Shown here: positions 19,001 to 27,311 of the stretch, one piece after another
Layout of the letters: each line of letters opens with the position of its first letter
Numbering within the stretch: position 1 is the stretch's first letter
Assembly: GCF_012926615.1 (NCBI RefSeq)
Contig: NZ_JABBNU010000005.1
Span: forward strand, 1-64,000
Length of the DNA: 64,000 nucleotides
Direction of reading: 5' to 3'
From: Marinigracilibium pacificum
GTDB taxonomy: Bacteria > Bacteroidota > Bacteroidia > Cytophagales > Cyclobacteriaceae
Notes under the pieces: generated by a model
Databases searched by the model: none
What the model saw: only the letters and a program-made list of their open reading frames with translations
Told to the model about the DNA's origin: nothing
Position numbers and translations under genes: made by a program

Positions 19001-19244
19001 TAATGATTATCAGTATCGATGTATAAGTCCAAAATGAAACTCTGAGCTTCGTATAATTGTAGAAATAATATAAGATTATTGACGATACTGAACCATAAAG
19101 TAGAGCTTCAGGTAAGTCGTTCATTCCATTTGTGGCCAGGAACTGTATAACAGCAGAAATATTAAAAATAAAAATTCCCAGGCCTATGAAACAACCAAAT
19201 AGCCAGGTTGAATATACCCGACTGGAAGTTGAAAAAAATGACAT
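16059..19244 (-). CDS. Npt1/Npt2-like (nucleotide-transporter-fold) membrane protein fused to HEAT repeats and a cNMP-binding-fold domain
   Basis: This is a 1061-residue fusion. Residues 1 to about 412 hold roughly 10-12 membrane spans in an MFS/ADP-ATP translocase-like arrangement. Residues about 440-900 are helical repeats of HEAT type, for example a segment around HDAVRYHAVASSA. Residues about 930-1045 form a cyclic-nucleotide-binding-fold domain (PVFKNISGLVLAEIAKM, YPEGTRI, FRDGDIVNCL). The phosphate-binding cassette normally reads GE-x-A and later R-x-A, and it is not recognisable, so binding of cAMP or cGMP is doubtful. It lies 99 bp downstream of the CIS AAA+ ATPase on the same strand with no evident promoter of its own. 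Transport of nucleotides is only one possibility. A membrane scaffold or sensor for the particle is equally plausible. Confidence 0.75.
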   Translation of the reverse strand: MSFFSTSSRVYSTWLFGCFIGLGIFIFNISAVIQFLATNGMNDLPEALLYGSVSSIILYYFYNYTKLRVSFWTYTSILIIINLIFYLLLLLNVFDYSQSEIGMIMMSATLPLTGLYAASYFGFTELLFNITDLKKYRPVLYSGVIIPVSAYLFSVPWVIDFIDLGWNLQVIFSGVALFLALISLFVIAVDNINLNELHYSAQYVNAHNSFKNLVKNQYFVRLSLFIGLSTMVFLLIEYSFIDVLNTRFESSSELVAFLSVLTASILVASWLIDFLAVRLTIRAYGLRTGLLVLPVVVLLVGGLTYGAAEMFGVTNESKTFFMFFVLMTALKASSEAIKKGFEHTVFMNYFLPVRSELRFDSRFKSEFIISSFFAILASSGLMILNHHSLLNLKVVLIGVIALVVIWIISGFILHSRYKRVLRSSLDFEQQLIKHDKALSESLLERLSAGLLDKSVEDLPRQLNLIRVLEPIEYRNVLIDLLNLDDDRIREVVLKQCDEMCLLEAIPLLDNIMESKYFPVMKTAALTRSVYSKLRGAEFRLEKLKYIEQLTLSKLVNERVYGAMLTAYAEEAMKGNLLNKLFRDPHDAVRYHAVASSAFSEDKDLNNNLIEKLGETAYGNAAAAALAATGEPVFQMLETAFYLTGQDQKTQLRIVQIYGRVGSREAVKLLLKKLNYPNQNIIAASLEALSHCGYNVDENNSLQIRSELQEVCGAMVWNMSVVNDLRKGDSSDLLISAMENEIAYNLETIFRLLALIYDPKSVELVKRNIHSDNNEEKEYATDLLQVFLNEELKPALLPVLGVASYEEKVEQLKHIYPTEPMSKSDALLNIVQRDYKWINRWTKACGLRELSNDKSVDPDIFAANLVNPDPLLRETAANALATHYEGALDEFYERYGNLKRYKHVADTIRAFQEEKSGDDGLTTRIEIIEYMNTIPVFKNISGLVLAEIAKMVRIEKYPEGTRIETKESINFVDYLLVTKGRVMLKIGDNQIEFRDGDIVNCLDHINAKDQKIELVSFEDTVIFRIDQAAFHEMMSFYDEIPEALSEISLSKMNDTKEEIQVS

Positions 19245-19343
19245 AGTCGTTTAAGTAGTTAATCAGTTGAAAGATTAAGAAGCAAAAAAAGACAGAAATA
19301 GCATTTTACCTAATAAAAAGCGAAAAAAATCTTCAATTCGTCC

Positions 19344-20672
19344 TTATGTTTTACCTTTTTTATGTAATTCTTTATTGATAGCGTAGTCTAACATTTCTAG
19401 AGTTATCAATTTACTTTGCTGCGATGCAGCCATCAATACACAATAATGTACTACGTTTAATATCTCCCCTCCTGTCAAATCAATTCTACGCAATTGCTGA
19501 TAATTCACACGCTCATCTAATTGATAGTCAGAAGGTAGAGTCGTTTCCCATAACCTTTCACGCAGATTTTCTGCCGGGGAAGGGAAATAAACTATATTAT
19601 TAAATCGTCTGTTGAAGGCAGCATCGATATTCATTTTAAGGTTTGTTGCCAGAATTATAAGCCCCGGGAAATCCTCAATTCTTTGTAAAAGGTAAGCTGC
19701 TTCTTGATTGGCATGCCTGTCATTAGATGAATTGACAGATGTCCGCTTTCCAAAAATTGCATCGGCTTCATCAAAAAACAGAATCCAATTTTTATTCTCT
19801 GCAATATCAAATAGCCTCTTCAGGTTTTTTTCTGTCTCGCCAACCCACTTTGACACCACCATCGATAAGTCTATTCTGTAAACAGGCAACCCAAACTTGT
19901 TACCAATGATTGTTGCTGTTAGTGTCTTTCCGGTACCTGAAGGTCCATAAAACAACGCCCGATATCCCCTCTTGACTTTTTTACCTAACTCCGGGTGTTC
20001 AAATATCACATTATTGAACCCAAGCCACTGTTCAATCTCATATATCTTTTCACGCGTTTCGTCACCCAACACTAAATCTTCTTCAGGCAATTGAGTATCA
20101 ATAAGCTCTGCCGGGAAATCACTTCCGGAAACCGGAGTGTAATTTCTATCTTCAATTGATGCTAAGGCCTCTGGAGTAATAGAAGGTAAAGCTTGATTAT
20201 CTGATAGTTGACCAGGAATGAAATTAAATTTAATCAGGTTCATCGATACAAGCCTGCAATTCAAACTGATCTGATTTTGAATGAATATTCGCCGTTCAAG
20301 ATTATTCCCGGCAAATAAATAATAAAGTGATTGCAGATCTGGTATAAACACAGCATTTGAACCATGAATATGACCTCCATATTGAGTAAATGGCTTTCCG
20401 GTATCCGGATTATTCAATAAAAGCGGATCAAAAATTTCCGGTTTATAATATGCAGACAGCAAATGTGACAAGACAAAACATTCGCATTTAGAGAGATCTG
20501 GCAAAGATAACAAAGCCTTTACTTCCTCTTCAGGAATGATATCAGTTCCCAAAAAATCAGAGCCATTTTTACTATACGAAGCCATAGTTTTTCTGGCTGC
20601 ATGTAGTACGCTACTCTGTGTTATATCAATAATTGAACTTAATTGGTGTAGTTTAGTTTTAGTTGATATCAT
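19344..20672 (-). CDS. CIS AAA+ ATPase (Afp15/PVC15-like)
   Basis: The 442-residue protein has an N-terminal domain of about 200 residues. It is followed by an AAA+ module with Walker A GPSGTGKT (about residue 245), Walker B ILFFDEADA (about 295) and an arginine-finger segment FNRRFN. ATPases of this type are a fixed part of Afp, PVC and AlgoCIP-like clusters and are thought to act in particle assembly or effector loading. They are not ClpV, since there is no second AAA domain. The gene is separated from the structural genes by the opposite-strand cysteine protease gene and has its own strong promoter-like sequence. The transporter-HEAT fusion follows it on the same strand. Confidence 0.88.
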   Translation of the reverse strand: MISTKTKLHQLSSIIDITQSSVLHAARKTMASYSKNGSDFLGTDIIPEEEVKALLSLPDLSKCECFVLSHLLSAYYKPEIFDPLLLNNPDTGKPFTQYGGHIHGSNAVFIPDLQSLYYLFAGNNLERRIFIQNQISLNCRLVSMNLIKFNFIPGQLSDNQALPSITPEALASIEDRNYTPVSGSDFPAELIDTQLPEEDLVLGDETREKIYEIEQWLGFNNVIFEHPELGKKVKRGYRALFYGPSGTGKTLTATIIGNKFGLPVYRIDLSMVVSKWVGETEKNLKRLFDIAENKNWILFFDEADAIFGKRTSVNSSNDRHANQEAAYLLQRIEDFPGLIILATNLKMNIDAAFNRRFNNIVYFPSPAENLRERLWETTLPSDYQLDERVNYQQLRRIDLTGGEILNVVHYCVLMAASQQSKLITLEMLDYAINKELHKKGKT

Positions 20673-20692
20673 TAAAAAAATGTTCGGTTACT

Positions 20693-20724
20693 CAAAGGTA
20701 AAAGTGTTATCAAACAAGACCAAA
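20693..20724 (-). promoter_or_regulatory. Promoter of the CIS AAA+ ATPase gene
   Basis: On the minus strand TTTG (20721-20724) is followed by 20 bp and then TACCTTTG (20693-20700). This matches the Bacteroidota -33 TTTG and -7 TAnnTTTG consensus at the expected spacing. The predicted start of transcription is only about 10-15 bp before the start codon, so the leader would be very short. This is the best promoter match in the CIS region. Confidence 0.6.
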
Positions 20725-20821
20725 ACAATTATTAACTTTTCATTAACAATCTATAATTATCAGGCAAAAAAAATATTTTGATTTAAATTACTTATATCTG
20801 ACTCATAACTACTTAAACCTG

Positions 20822-21616
20822 ATGATTGGAGGATTTGATCTATCGAGTAGCTATCAGCACGCATTATCGTTGATATACATATATAATGATACAAATACTG
20901 AAAGTCTATGGGCTAAAATCCCAAAGAACACTTTTCTTAAATCTTTAACTGAGAATTTAAAAACTCCTGCCAGAATAAATCAAGGCAGGTCAAATTTATG
21001 CGGTCCTGCTTCAATTTGTAAAATTATGGCTGAAAAAGACCCTGAGAGCTACACCAGAATGGCTATATCATTATACGAAAGAGGAGTGGCTAAAAGCAAT
21101 AATTCATTTCACTTCCCTATTGAGTCCAACGAAAGCCTGCATAATGAGTCACCTACAGATGGTCTGTCACCAGCTGATTATGTTGTATTATCATCCCTCA
21201 GGCAATCTTACAATATAGTTTTTGATTACACCCCTGAATCCGACACCGGTTTACAAGGGTTTTCATACCCTAATGATTTGATAGATATAGCTGTGAATTT
21301 TGCAAACCTCACTGACTATACACTTAATTATGGCCATGATATCTCCGGAATAAACAAAGCTTTAAACCATGGTGCGGCAGTAATCGGACTCTTTGATATT
21401 GACCAACTAAAAACCGGAAAACCAAATAATCAGATACTACAACGAAGATTTGGCAATCATTATATCATTATTAACAGTATTAAAAGAAGTTATGATCAGG
21501 TTGAAATAAATTACTGGAACTGGGGGGATACCTCTGAAAACCAAACTACCGTTTTAACTGATATTAAAAATTATGATTCTGCAATTAGAAAATACCTTAT
21601 TATAGGTTGTAGATAA
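20822..21616 (+). CDS. Papain-like cysteine protease, candidate CIS effector
   Basis: This 264-residue protein has no export signal. It has the layout of papain-like/C39-like cysteine peptidases seen in toxin domains: NQG then LCGPAS with candidate nucleophile Cys60, later GNHYIII with candidate His213, and a closing NYWNWGD (residues 230-236) that could supply the third catalytic residue. The gene lies inside the CIS cluster but on the opposite strand. It is divergent from the AAA+ ATPase across 149 bp and ends one base before the stop of the tape-measure gene. Lack of a signal peptide fits a cargo loaded into the particle. No immunity-like neighbour is present, which would suit a eukaryotic or distant target. 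A processing protease for CIS parts is the main alternative. No close family member is recognised. Confidence 0.6.
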   Translation: MIGGFDLSSSYQHALSLIYIYNDTNTESLWAKIPKNTFLKSLTENLKTPARINQGRSNLCGPASICKIMAEKDPESYTRMAISLYERGVAKSNNSFHFPIESNESLHNESPTDGLSPADYVVLSSLRQSYNIVFDYTPESDTGLQGFSYPNDLIDIAVNFANLTDYTLNYGHDISGINKALNHGAAVIGLFDIDQLKTGKPNNQILQRRFGNHYIIINSIKRSYDQVEINYWNWGDTSENQTTVLTDIKNYDSAIRKYLIIGCR

Positions 21617-21617
21617 A

Positions 21618-24287
21618 CTACCTCCAGGTAACATGGATTGGTTTATTCATCCATGGAAAGCGAATTACTTTAAATGACCATGGTACCTTATCGATTAGTA
21701 AATCATAGCCTCTTTCTTCCACACGTAAATCCCAAAATTTATCGTTATGAGTCAGTTTTCCTTCTCTCAATAAAAATGAGCCTCTTAGGTTCTCTGGAGA
21801 TGATTTCTTAAGGGCAGTCCAGTTTGATATTACTCCTTTTAATAGGCCATCAGCAGTTTCCTTATCCTTTTCATCTAGCACAATATTTTCTACAAAGGGC
21901 ACTCCCAAAGGAATTCCTGCTATTAACTTATTAAGGGTCATCATATATTCCTTCCCTTCCTCAAGTCCTGTAGCCAGATAATGCATTAGATAGCAGGCTT
22001 TTTCCTGATGATAATTACTGGAAAACTCTTTTTTATTTCCTAATAGCCCTGTTAAATCAAAAAGCCTTGTTAAATAAGGTGCTAATAAGACAATACCGGC
22101 GTTTTTTATAAAAATAGGGTCCTTTATAATTTCCTGATCATCAATAGGGTAACCTGATTCTGATTTCTTTCGAATTTCATTCTTATCTGATTCCCTGTTT
22201 TTTTCTTGTAAACGAGATTCCTCTTGATCTGATGATTCTTGTTGATCTGATGATGATGAAGTTTGGCTCGTCTCCTCTTTTAGACCTTTTATATTCTTAA
22301 TATCAAATCCAAACAGGTTTTCCGGGAGAATATCTAATTCCTCAAGCATCTGTTGCAGAGCTTCCGGAGCTACCTCTTGTTTAATAAAGTTTAATGTTCG
22401 GGTAGGAATCTGCTTAAAAAACTTAATCGCTTCAAATCTTGACTCTTGAATAAATTTACTTAGGAATTCATCTAATTTCAGGTTAATAACAACCGGTTTT
22501 TTACTTTCTCTAGCCCATTTATTAACCTGAACATTTACCAACTCAAAATCCTTTAAAATCTTAGAGGTAATAATTTCTTTCTGGCTTTCAGTAAGTAAAC
22601 TCTCAGGAACTGTCAACAATGATTGAGCAATCAACACCACCTGCGGAGCCATAATTTTTGAAATTCTTTTTATTATTTCTCCTTTAAACTCATCTTCAAG
22701 ATCAATTTCTATTCGTTGAAAAGCAGTAATTAACTCAGGCTTAGTCATTGACCTGAAAACCTGAGCCAAATCCATGATATATTCTCTAAAACCGATCAGA
22801 ATTATTTCACTAATTCTTGTTGATTTTTCATCAATATAGATTCCTCCGAAGTTATTATTTCTACTGATTACACCAGTTGACAAGTACATTCTAAAATCAT
22901 GCTGAATATCATTTGGCGCATTTGTTACGAGCTTACCGTCATTCAGATCTATTGATACATTATCGATACTTTTTCTCAGTGACTGACTTCCTTTATCTGA
23001 TGTCACCAGATGAATAATATTTCTAATATATTGCTGCTGCAGAGGAATATTACCTGGAGCCAAAATCACAAATACCTCTTTTAAGATATTTTCAAGTTTT
23101 ATAATTTCTCCAAAATCAACCTTTCTGAAAACAGCTTTAAAAATTGCTTCTTTTAAAGCTAGTTTTAACGCTTCCGATTTTAGTCCGGATATATTTACCC
23201 GACTCAATACATTATTTAATTCTGCTAGGTCCCGGCTAATGAAAGGCTCCCTCTCAGCTATTAATTTAATTAAATTATCAAAACTATAATTCTCAATAAT
23301 CTTCTTCCTTTGAACCTGATCGGCTGGAAAATTTTCAAGCTTACTAAATGATAATTCCTTTTTAACCAGACTTTCACTTTCCGTTCTTCTTACGATTGTA
23401 TCAATAGCATCATTCACTAATACTTTGATTTCACTATGATGATTTTCATCATGCGTTTTAAGATTATCATGCTTTTCCAATACATCTACAATCTTACCTA
23501 TAGAATTATAGGTTAGTGAATTTTCCTTTTGTAAATCAATTATCAGCTCACGTATTTGCTCAATAAAAAATATTCTTTGCTCCTTATCAGAATTAACCCG
23601 GATCATATTATAACCCGAAATCCGAAATAATGAACTTTTAATATTAGAAGGCAGTCTTTTACTTATGAAAAACAGAATTTCTTTCCACTTGGACTTATGT
23701 CTCTGAATTGCACTAGATGAATTGATTTGAAAACAAAAGTCAATCCATTTATCAGGAGACGGAAACAGTTGAAACAACCTATTGAGTGAAGATTTATATT
23801 CAATTTCTTTGCGGATAAGCTCTCTGATCAGCACGGGATTGTTAATAATAACCTGTTCCAGATATCTAACTAAATCTGATTCATTATGAAGGTCTGAATA
23901 CGAATTCCAGGGAAGGAACCCGTTTTTTAAATAAAACTCAAGACTTTCAGTTATAATTTGATCATTGCTATCGTATTCAACCTTAATATTATCCGAAAAA
24001 GCCTGAATTTCAATTAGTCTTCTGAGCTGTAGCCTTAATTCCTGTTTAAGTTTCGATTTGACATCTGCTTCAAAACTATGCAATGCAATGTCTCCCAGAT
24101 CAAGATCAAGTGTTTCAATCTTGATTCGCTGATTTTCATCACATACTTCTTCAAATACCTCAGATAAAATCTGTGAGAGATCAGTCTGAAGTATATTATT
24201 TAATGAATGTTGTATTTCTGTTGAGTTTTCAGAGGATATCGCTGATAATTCGAATACCCCTGACCTCAATTTATGGTCGGCATTCAT
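21618..24287 (-). CDS. CIS tape-measure protein (Afp14-like)
   Basis: The 889-residue protein is helical throughout. It starts with the family hallmark of an amphipathic segment ending IKIETLDLDLGDI. It ends with the diagnostic block LLREGKL, then RGYDLLIDKVPWSF and a terminal PWMNKPIHVTWR, typical of the CIS tape-measure family. A very polar linker rich in Ser, Gln, Glu and Asp lies at about residues 672-706, just before the C-terminal domain. In related particles this protein fills the tube and fixes its length. It begins 5 bp after the Afp12-like gene, at the end of the structural operon. Its stop faces the stop of the cysteine protease gene one base away. Confidence 0.85.
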   Translation of the reverse strand: MNADHKLRSGVFELSAISSENSTEIQHSLNNILQTDLSQILSEVFEEVCDENQRIKIETLDLDLGDIALHSFEADVKSKLKQELRLQLRRLIEIQAFSDNIKVEYDSNDQIITESLEFYLKNGFLPWNSYSDLHNESDLVRYLEQVIINNPVLIRELIRKEIEYKSSLNRLFQLFPSPDKWIDFCFQINSSSAIQRHKSKWKEILFFISKRLPSNIKSSLFRISGYNMIRVNSDKEQRIFFIEQIRELIIDLQKENSLTYNSIGKIVDVLEKHDNLKTHDENHHSEIKVLVNDAIDTIVRRTESESLVKKELSFSKLENFPADQVQRKKIIENYSFDNLIKLIAEREPFISRDLAELNNVLSRVNISGLKSEALKLALKEAIFKAVFRKVDFGEIIKLENILKEVFVILAPGNIPLQQQYIRNIIHLVTSDKGSQSLRKSIDNVSIDLNDGKLVTNAPNDIQHDFRMYLSTGVISRNNNFGGIYIDEKSTRISEIILIGFREYIMDLAQVFRSMTKPELITAFQRIEIDLEDEFKGEIIKRISKIMAPQVVLIAQSLLTVPESLLTESQKEIITSKILKDFELVNVQVNKWARESKKPVVINLKLDEFLSKFIQESRFEAIKFFKQIPTRTLNFIKQEVAPEALQQMLEELDILPENLFGFDIKNIKGLKEETSQTSSSSDQQESSDQEESRLQEKNRESDKNEIRKKSESGYPIDDQEIIKDPIFIKNAGIVLLAPYLTRLFDLTGLLGNKKEFSSNYHQEKACYLMHYLATGLEEGKEYMMTLNKLIAGIPLGVPFVENIVLDEKDKETADGLLKGVISNWTALKKSSPENLRGSFLLREGKLTHNDKFWDLRVEERGYDLLIDKVPWSFKVIRFPWMNKPIHVTWR

Positions 24288-24292
24288 ATAAA

Positions 24293-27103
24293 TTATGCTT
24301 TATATCCTTCAAGTAAGATCATGATAAGTTCTTTTGAAACATTATCCCTAATCTCCTTATCATTATTTCTTAGTGCATCAATCCACTGTTTATACAGTTT
24401 CTCAAACTTCTTCATTTGGCCAATACTAAACCAAAACAACCTGGTATCGATGTTCGCTGGCTGATTATTTCTGACCATTTCTTCAACTACCGATCTAAAC
24501 TCAGGATCATTTAATCTTGCAGTCCAAGCAGGGAATATCATTGACAATCGATATTCGAAAAAGTCTTCAGGAATCAAAGCTCCATTTTCTTCATTTTGAA
24601 TAAAGTAATCAATCTTATTTTCAAATGGAACGATATCATCAGTATCAGACATGAAACGATACAACCTCTCTTTGATTTCGTGAGTTTTTTCTACTGATAT
24701 ATTTGGTTCAACACTAACGAAACTAATTTTCCTGTCAGGTACATTAAATTGAATTTCGAAGTCTTTTGTACGTGTTGTTTCTACAGAGTAATATTCTTCT
24801 CCCGGAATAAATGGTTTCAGCTTTTTAACCATTGCCAGTCTTTCAGCGAAAGTAAAACACTCTCTGCTTCTCAGTAATCTGTTTCCATTTTCGTCTAGAA
24901 GATATATACCAAATTTTTTATCATTTACATCTGGTCTAAGTAAAATATGCTCGATCAAATGCAAGCCTTCACACTTAAGGTTTAGTTCCTTGAGCATATC
25001 TATCAGCGCAATTACCGACTTTGCCGCGGCCTCCTCACTTTCATACGACCCGAGTGAAATTGCATCACTATCGGTATCCTTAAATGCAGCAATAAACTTA
25101 CCTTTTGCATTTTTATCAGGTCCGATTTGATATTTTTCAATATCTAATCCATTTCTGAGAAAATCTTCAGTGATTTTACCATCATGGAATATCTCCTTGA
25201 TATTTAAGTTTGCGGGAGTAACTTGTTCATCATGAAACTCTTCAATATCTATATAATCGAAATTCTCTTCAAAATATTTACTATCGATAATTCTTTCACT
25301 GGAAGCGGTACTTTTACTTGACTGTATAATGCTAAGTTTTTGATCTTTAAAGTGGTCGATCAAAGATATATTGTCAGTGATTTTACTATCGTTAATTGAA
25401 TAGAAATTAAGTCCTAAAAGAACACTTAATTTCACTTCTAACCCTGCCACATTACCTTCATCAGAAAACTCCTTTTCATAATCTACTCCTCTGTTCCGGT
25501 TCTTATTTATGAAAGGAATAAATTCCAGTAATCTTGTTTTATTTTTTAAAAGGAAATCGTCAGTTGCCTCCGGAAAATAATATTTGAAAGATTGAGTCCC
25601 CACCTGAGGGAATGATTCACCGTGAAGTGCCAGTAGATAATCAAGAAACCTTCCTCTTCTATCTACATAATTATCCATTACTTCAGTTAATTTCTCTAAT
25701 CCTTCATAATAACTTGGAGGAATTGCATGCTGCCTGAAGCTAATCGGATCTATTCCATCATTTACTGTTTTATATAACTTTTCAGAATAAGGAACTTCAT
25801 CGAGAGTTTTGAAAAAATACGTTCTTTTATCGGTATTTTTAAATGAAAGTAACTCCCCTACCCCTGATAACTGAGCCAAATAATTCACAAGAATTTGCTC
25901 AAATAGCATCAAATATCCTTTCAGCTGAAGTACTTGAGACTTGCGTTCAGGAGTTGCCGAGGTAGACACCCCATCAATTCCCAAACCATAAACCTGAGGA
26001 AAATGATTTTGAATAGAGTGATAACTAAGTGTATCCATCTTCTTACCCTCAGGTAACTTTATTGGTTCTTCACTTAACCTATACACTCGCTTATTTGCAG
26101 AGCGAAGCTCATTTAAATGCCTGGCTACTTTATTAGTATCAATATGAGAATAATTAACCCTTCCTTTAGAAAGAACGACAGGAAGTTCATCTTCATATGC
26201 CTCAAGGTTGGTTTTCAATCTTGGTAATTTCCCAAACGGAATATCTACCTGATTAAAATGATTTTGCCCGTCTGCTTCAACATGCAAACTTTTCACGCTA
26301 CTAACTCCTTCAACCTGCATTATGACCTTCATTAATTCAGAGATCAAAATTTTATCAGTCTTAGAAGGTAGTTCTGAAGTTTTTATAAACCCATGCTTTA
26401 GTAACGGACCTTCAAAAATATCATTTAATGTATACCCTTCATCAATAAGCTCCTGAAGAGAATAAAATTTCATTTGCGGAGACAAGTATTCATCAACGCG
26501 ATAAAGCAGTTCGCCCATAACTTGTTCAGCACTAATTGTACCATCAAGTTCTACGTCAGCATGCAGCGCAACAGGCATGTGCTCAAGAATCATTATTTCT
26601 TCAATGTCTTCACACAAATTTCTGCTGTTAAGAAATACTTTTCGGGCTTTCTTTAATACTGCTTCTTTAGCTGATTTTGTAGTAATACCTTCATCTATAT
26701 CAAGAAGAATGCTATAAAGTCCGTTTAATGAATTCTTGTGGTTATCAACAGGTTGAAGCCAAACATTTTTAATTTCAAATACTGAATCAAACAACAACTT
26801 ACGATAATCATCTATTGTAAGCGAATTACATGGCAAAACCTGGTCTGGCCTAAAAAAGGATTGTTCCTTTTGGCCTTCGCGAAATAGCAGATCTTCAATC
26901 TTAAAATCAGTACGATATGCTAATTCAGTTATAGCAAAGCAGACCTGTTCAAGAATTGTAACGCCGGGATCATGTGTGTTAAAATCTGTCCAGTATTCAC
27001 CTGCCAGTTGTTGAATAAGCTTTATACCCTCTGCACGAAGCGCGTCATAATTAAACTGTTTTGCTTCCTTATGCTTCTTCTCTATAAATGTTGGTTGAAT
27101 CAT
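24293..27103 (-). CDS. CIS baseplate protein, Afp12-like
   Basis: The 936-residue baseplate protein carries the block YWTDFNTHDPGVTILEQ near residue 40. This is the baseplate-wedge signature shared by Afp11/Afp12 proteins and gpJ-type phage proteins. A later LIEHILLRP motif is characteristic of the Bacteroidota Afp12 branch. It would form the outer baseplate wedge that ties spike, tube and fibres together. It starts 14 bp after the 63-residue protein and is followed 5 bp later by the tape measure, so it is well inside the operon. Nothing is truncated. Confidence 0.85.
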   Translation of the reverse strand: MIQPTFIEKKHKEAKQFNYDALRAEGIKLIQQLAGEYWTDFNTHDPGVTILEQVCFAITELAYRTDFKIEDLLFREGQKEQSFFRPDQVLPCNSLTIDDYRKLLFDSVFEIKNVWLQPVDNHKNSLNGLYSILLDIDEGITTKSAKEAVLKKARKVFLNSRNLCEDIEEIMILEHMPVALHADVELDGTISAEQVMGELLYRVDEYLSPQMKFYSLQELIDEGYTLNDIFEGPLLKHGFIKTSELPSKTDKILISELMKVIMQVEGVSSVKSLHVEADGQNHFNQVDIPFGKLPRLKTNLEAYEDELPVVLSKGRVNYSHIDTNKVARHLNELRSANKRVYRLSEEPIKLPEGKKMDTLSYHSIQNHFPQVYGLGIDGVSTSATPERKSQVLQLKGYLMLFEQILVNYLAQLSGVGELLSFKNTDKRTYFFKTLDEVPYSEKLYKTVNDGIDPISFRQHAIPPSYYEGLEKLTEVMDNYVDRRGRFLDYLLALHGESFPQVGTQSFKYYFPEATDDFLLKNKTRLLEFIPFINKNRNRGVDYEKEFSDEGNVAGLEVKLSVLLGLNFYSINDSKITDNISLIDHFKDQKLSIIQSSKSTASSERIIDSKYFEENFDYIDIEEFHDEQVTPANLNIKEIFHDGKITEDFLRNGLDIEKYQIGPDKNAKGKFIAAFKDTDSDAISLGSYESEEAAAKSVIALIDMLKELNLKCEGLHLIEHILLRPDVNDKKFGIYLLDENGNRLLRSRECFTFAERLAMVKKLKPFIPGEEYYSVETTRTKDFEIQFNVPDRKISFVSVEPNISVEKTHEIKERLYRFMSDTDDIVPFENKIDYFIQNEENGALIPEDFFEYRLSMIFPAWTARLNDPEFRSVVEEMVRNNQPANIDTRLFWFSIGQMKKFEKLYKQWIDALRNNDKEIRDNVSKELIMILLEGYKA

Positions 27104-27117
27104 TGAAAAAATCCCCG

Positions 27118-27309
27118 TTAAATATTATTCAAGTGATCGAAAGATGAATTAGTATTCTGGTTTTCAGTTAATTGATTATTAGCTTGCTCATTTAATTTAC
27201 CTATCAACTCAAAAACCTCCTCAAAAGGTAATTTCCCCAGGCCTTTAAAAATCAAATTCCCTTCTTCTACACTTACCTTGAGTATAATTTCCTTTTTATT
27301 ACTTTCCAT
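27118..27309 (-). CDS. Small conserved CIS/phage-type protein of unknown function
   Basis: This is a 63-residue soluble protein. The first 45 residues carry ILKVSVEEGNLIFKGLGKLP and then EVFELIGKLNEQA. That matches a pattern I recall from many small phage and CIS genes (V-E-x-x-N-L-I, L-G-x-L-P-F, L-I-x-K). The tail is Asn/Thr/Ser-rich and probably disordered. It is 2 bp after the fibre-like gene and 14 bp before the Afp12-like gene, so it is co-translated with them. A chaperone or assembly factor is possible, but the function is not known to me. Confidence 0.6.
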   Translation of the reverse strand: MESNKKEIILKVSVEEGNLIFKGLGKLPFEEVFELIGKLNEQANNQLTENQNTNSSFDHLNNI

Positions 27310-27311
27310 TT

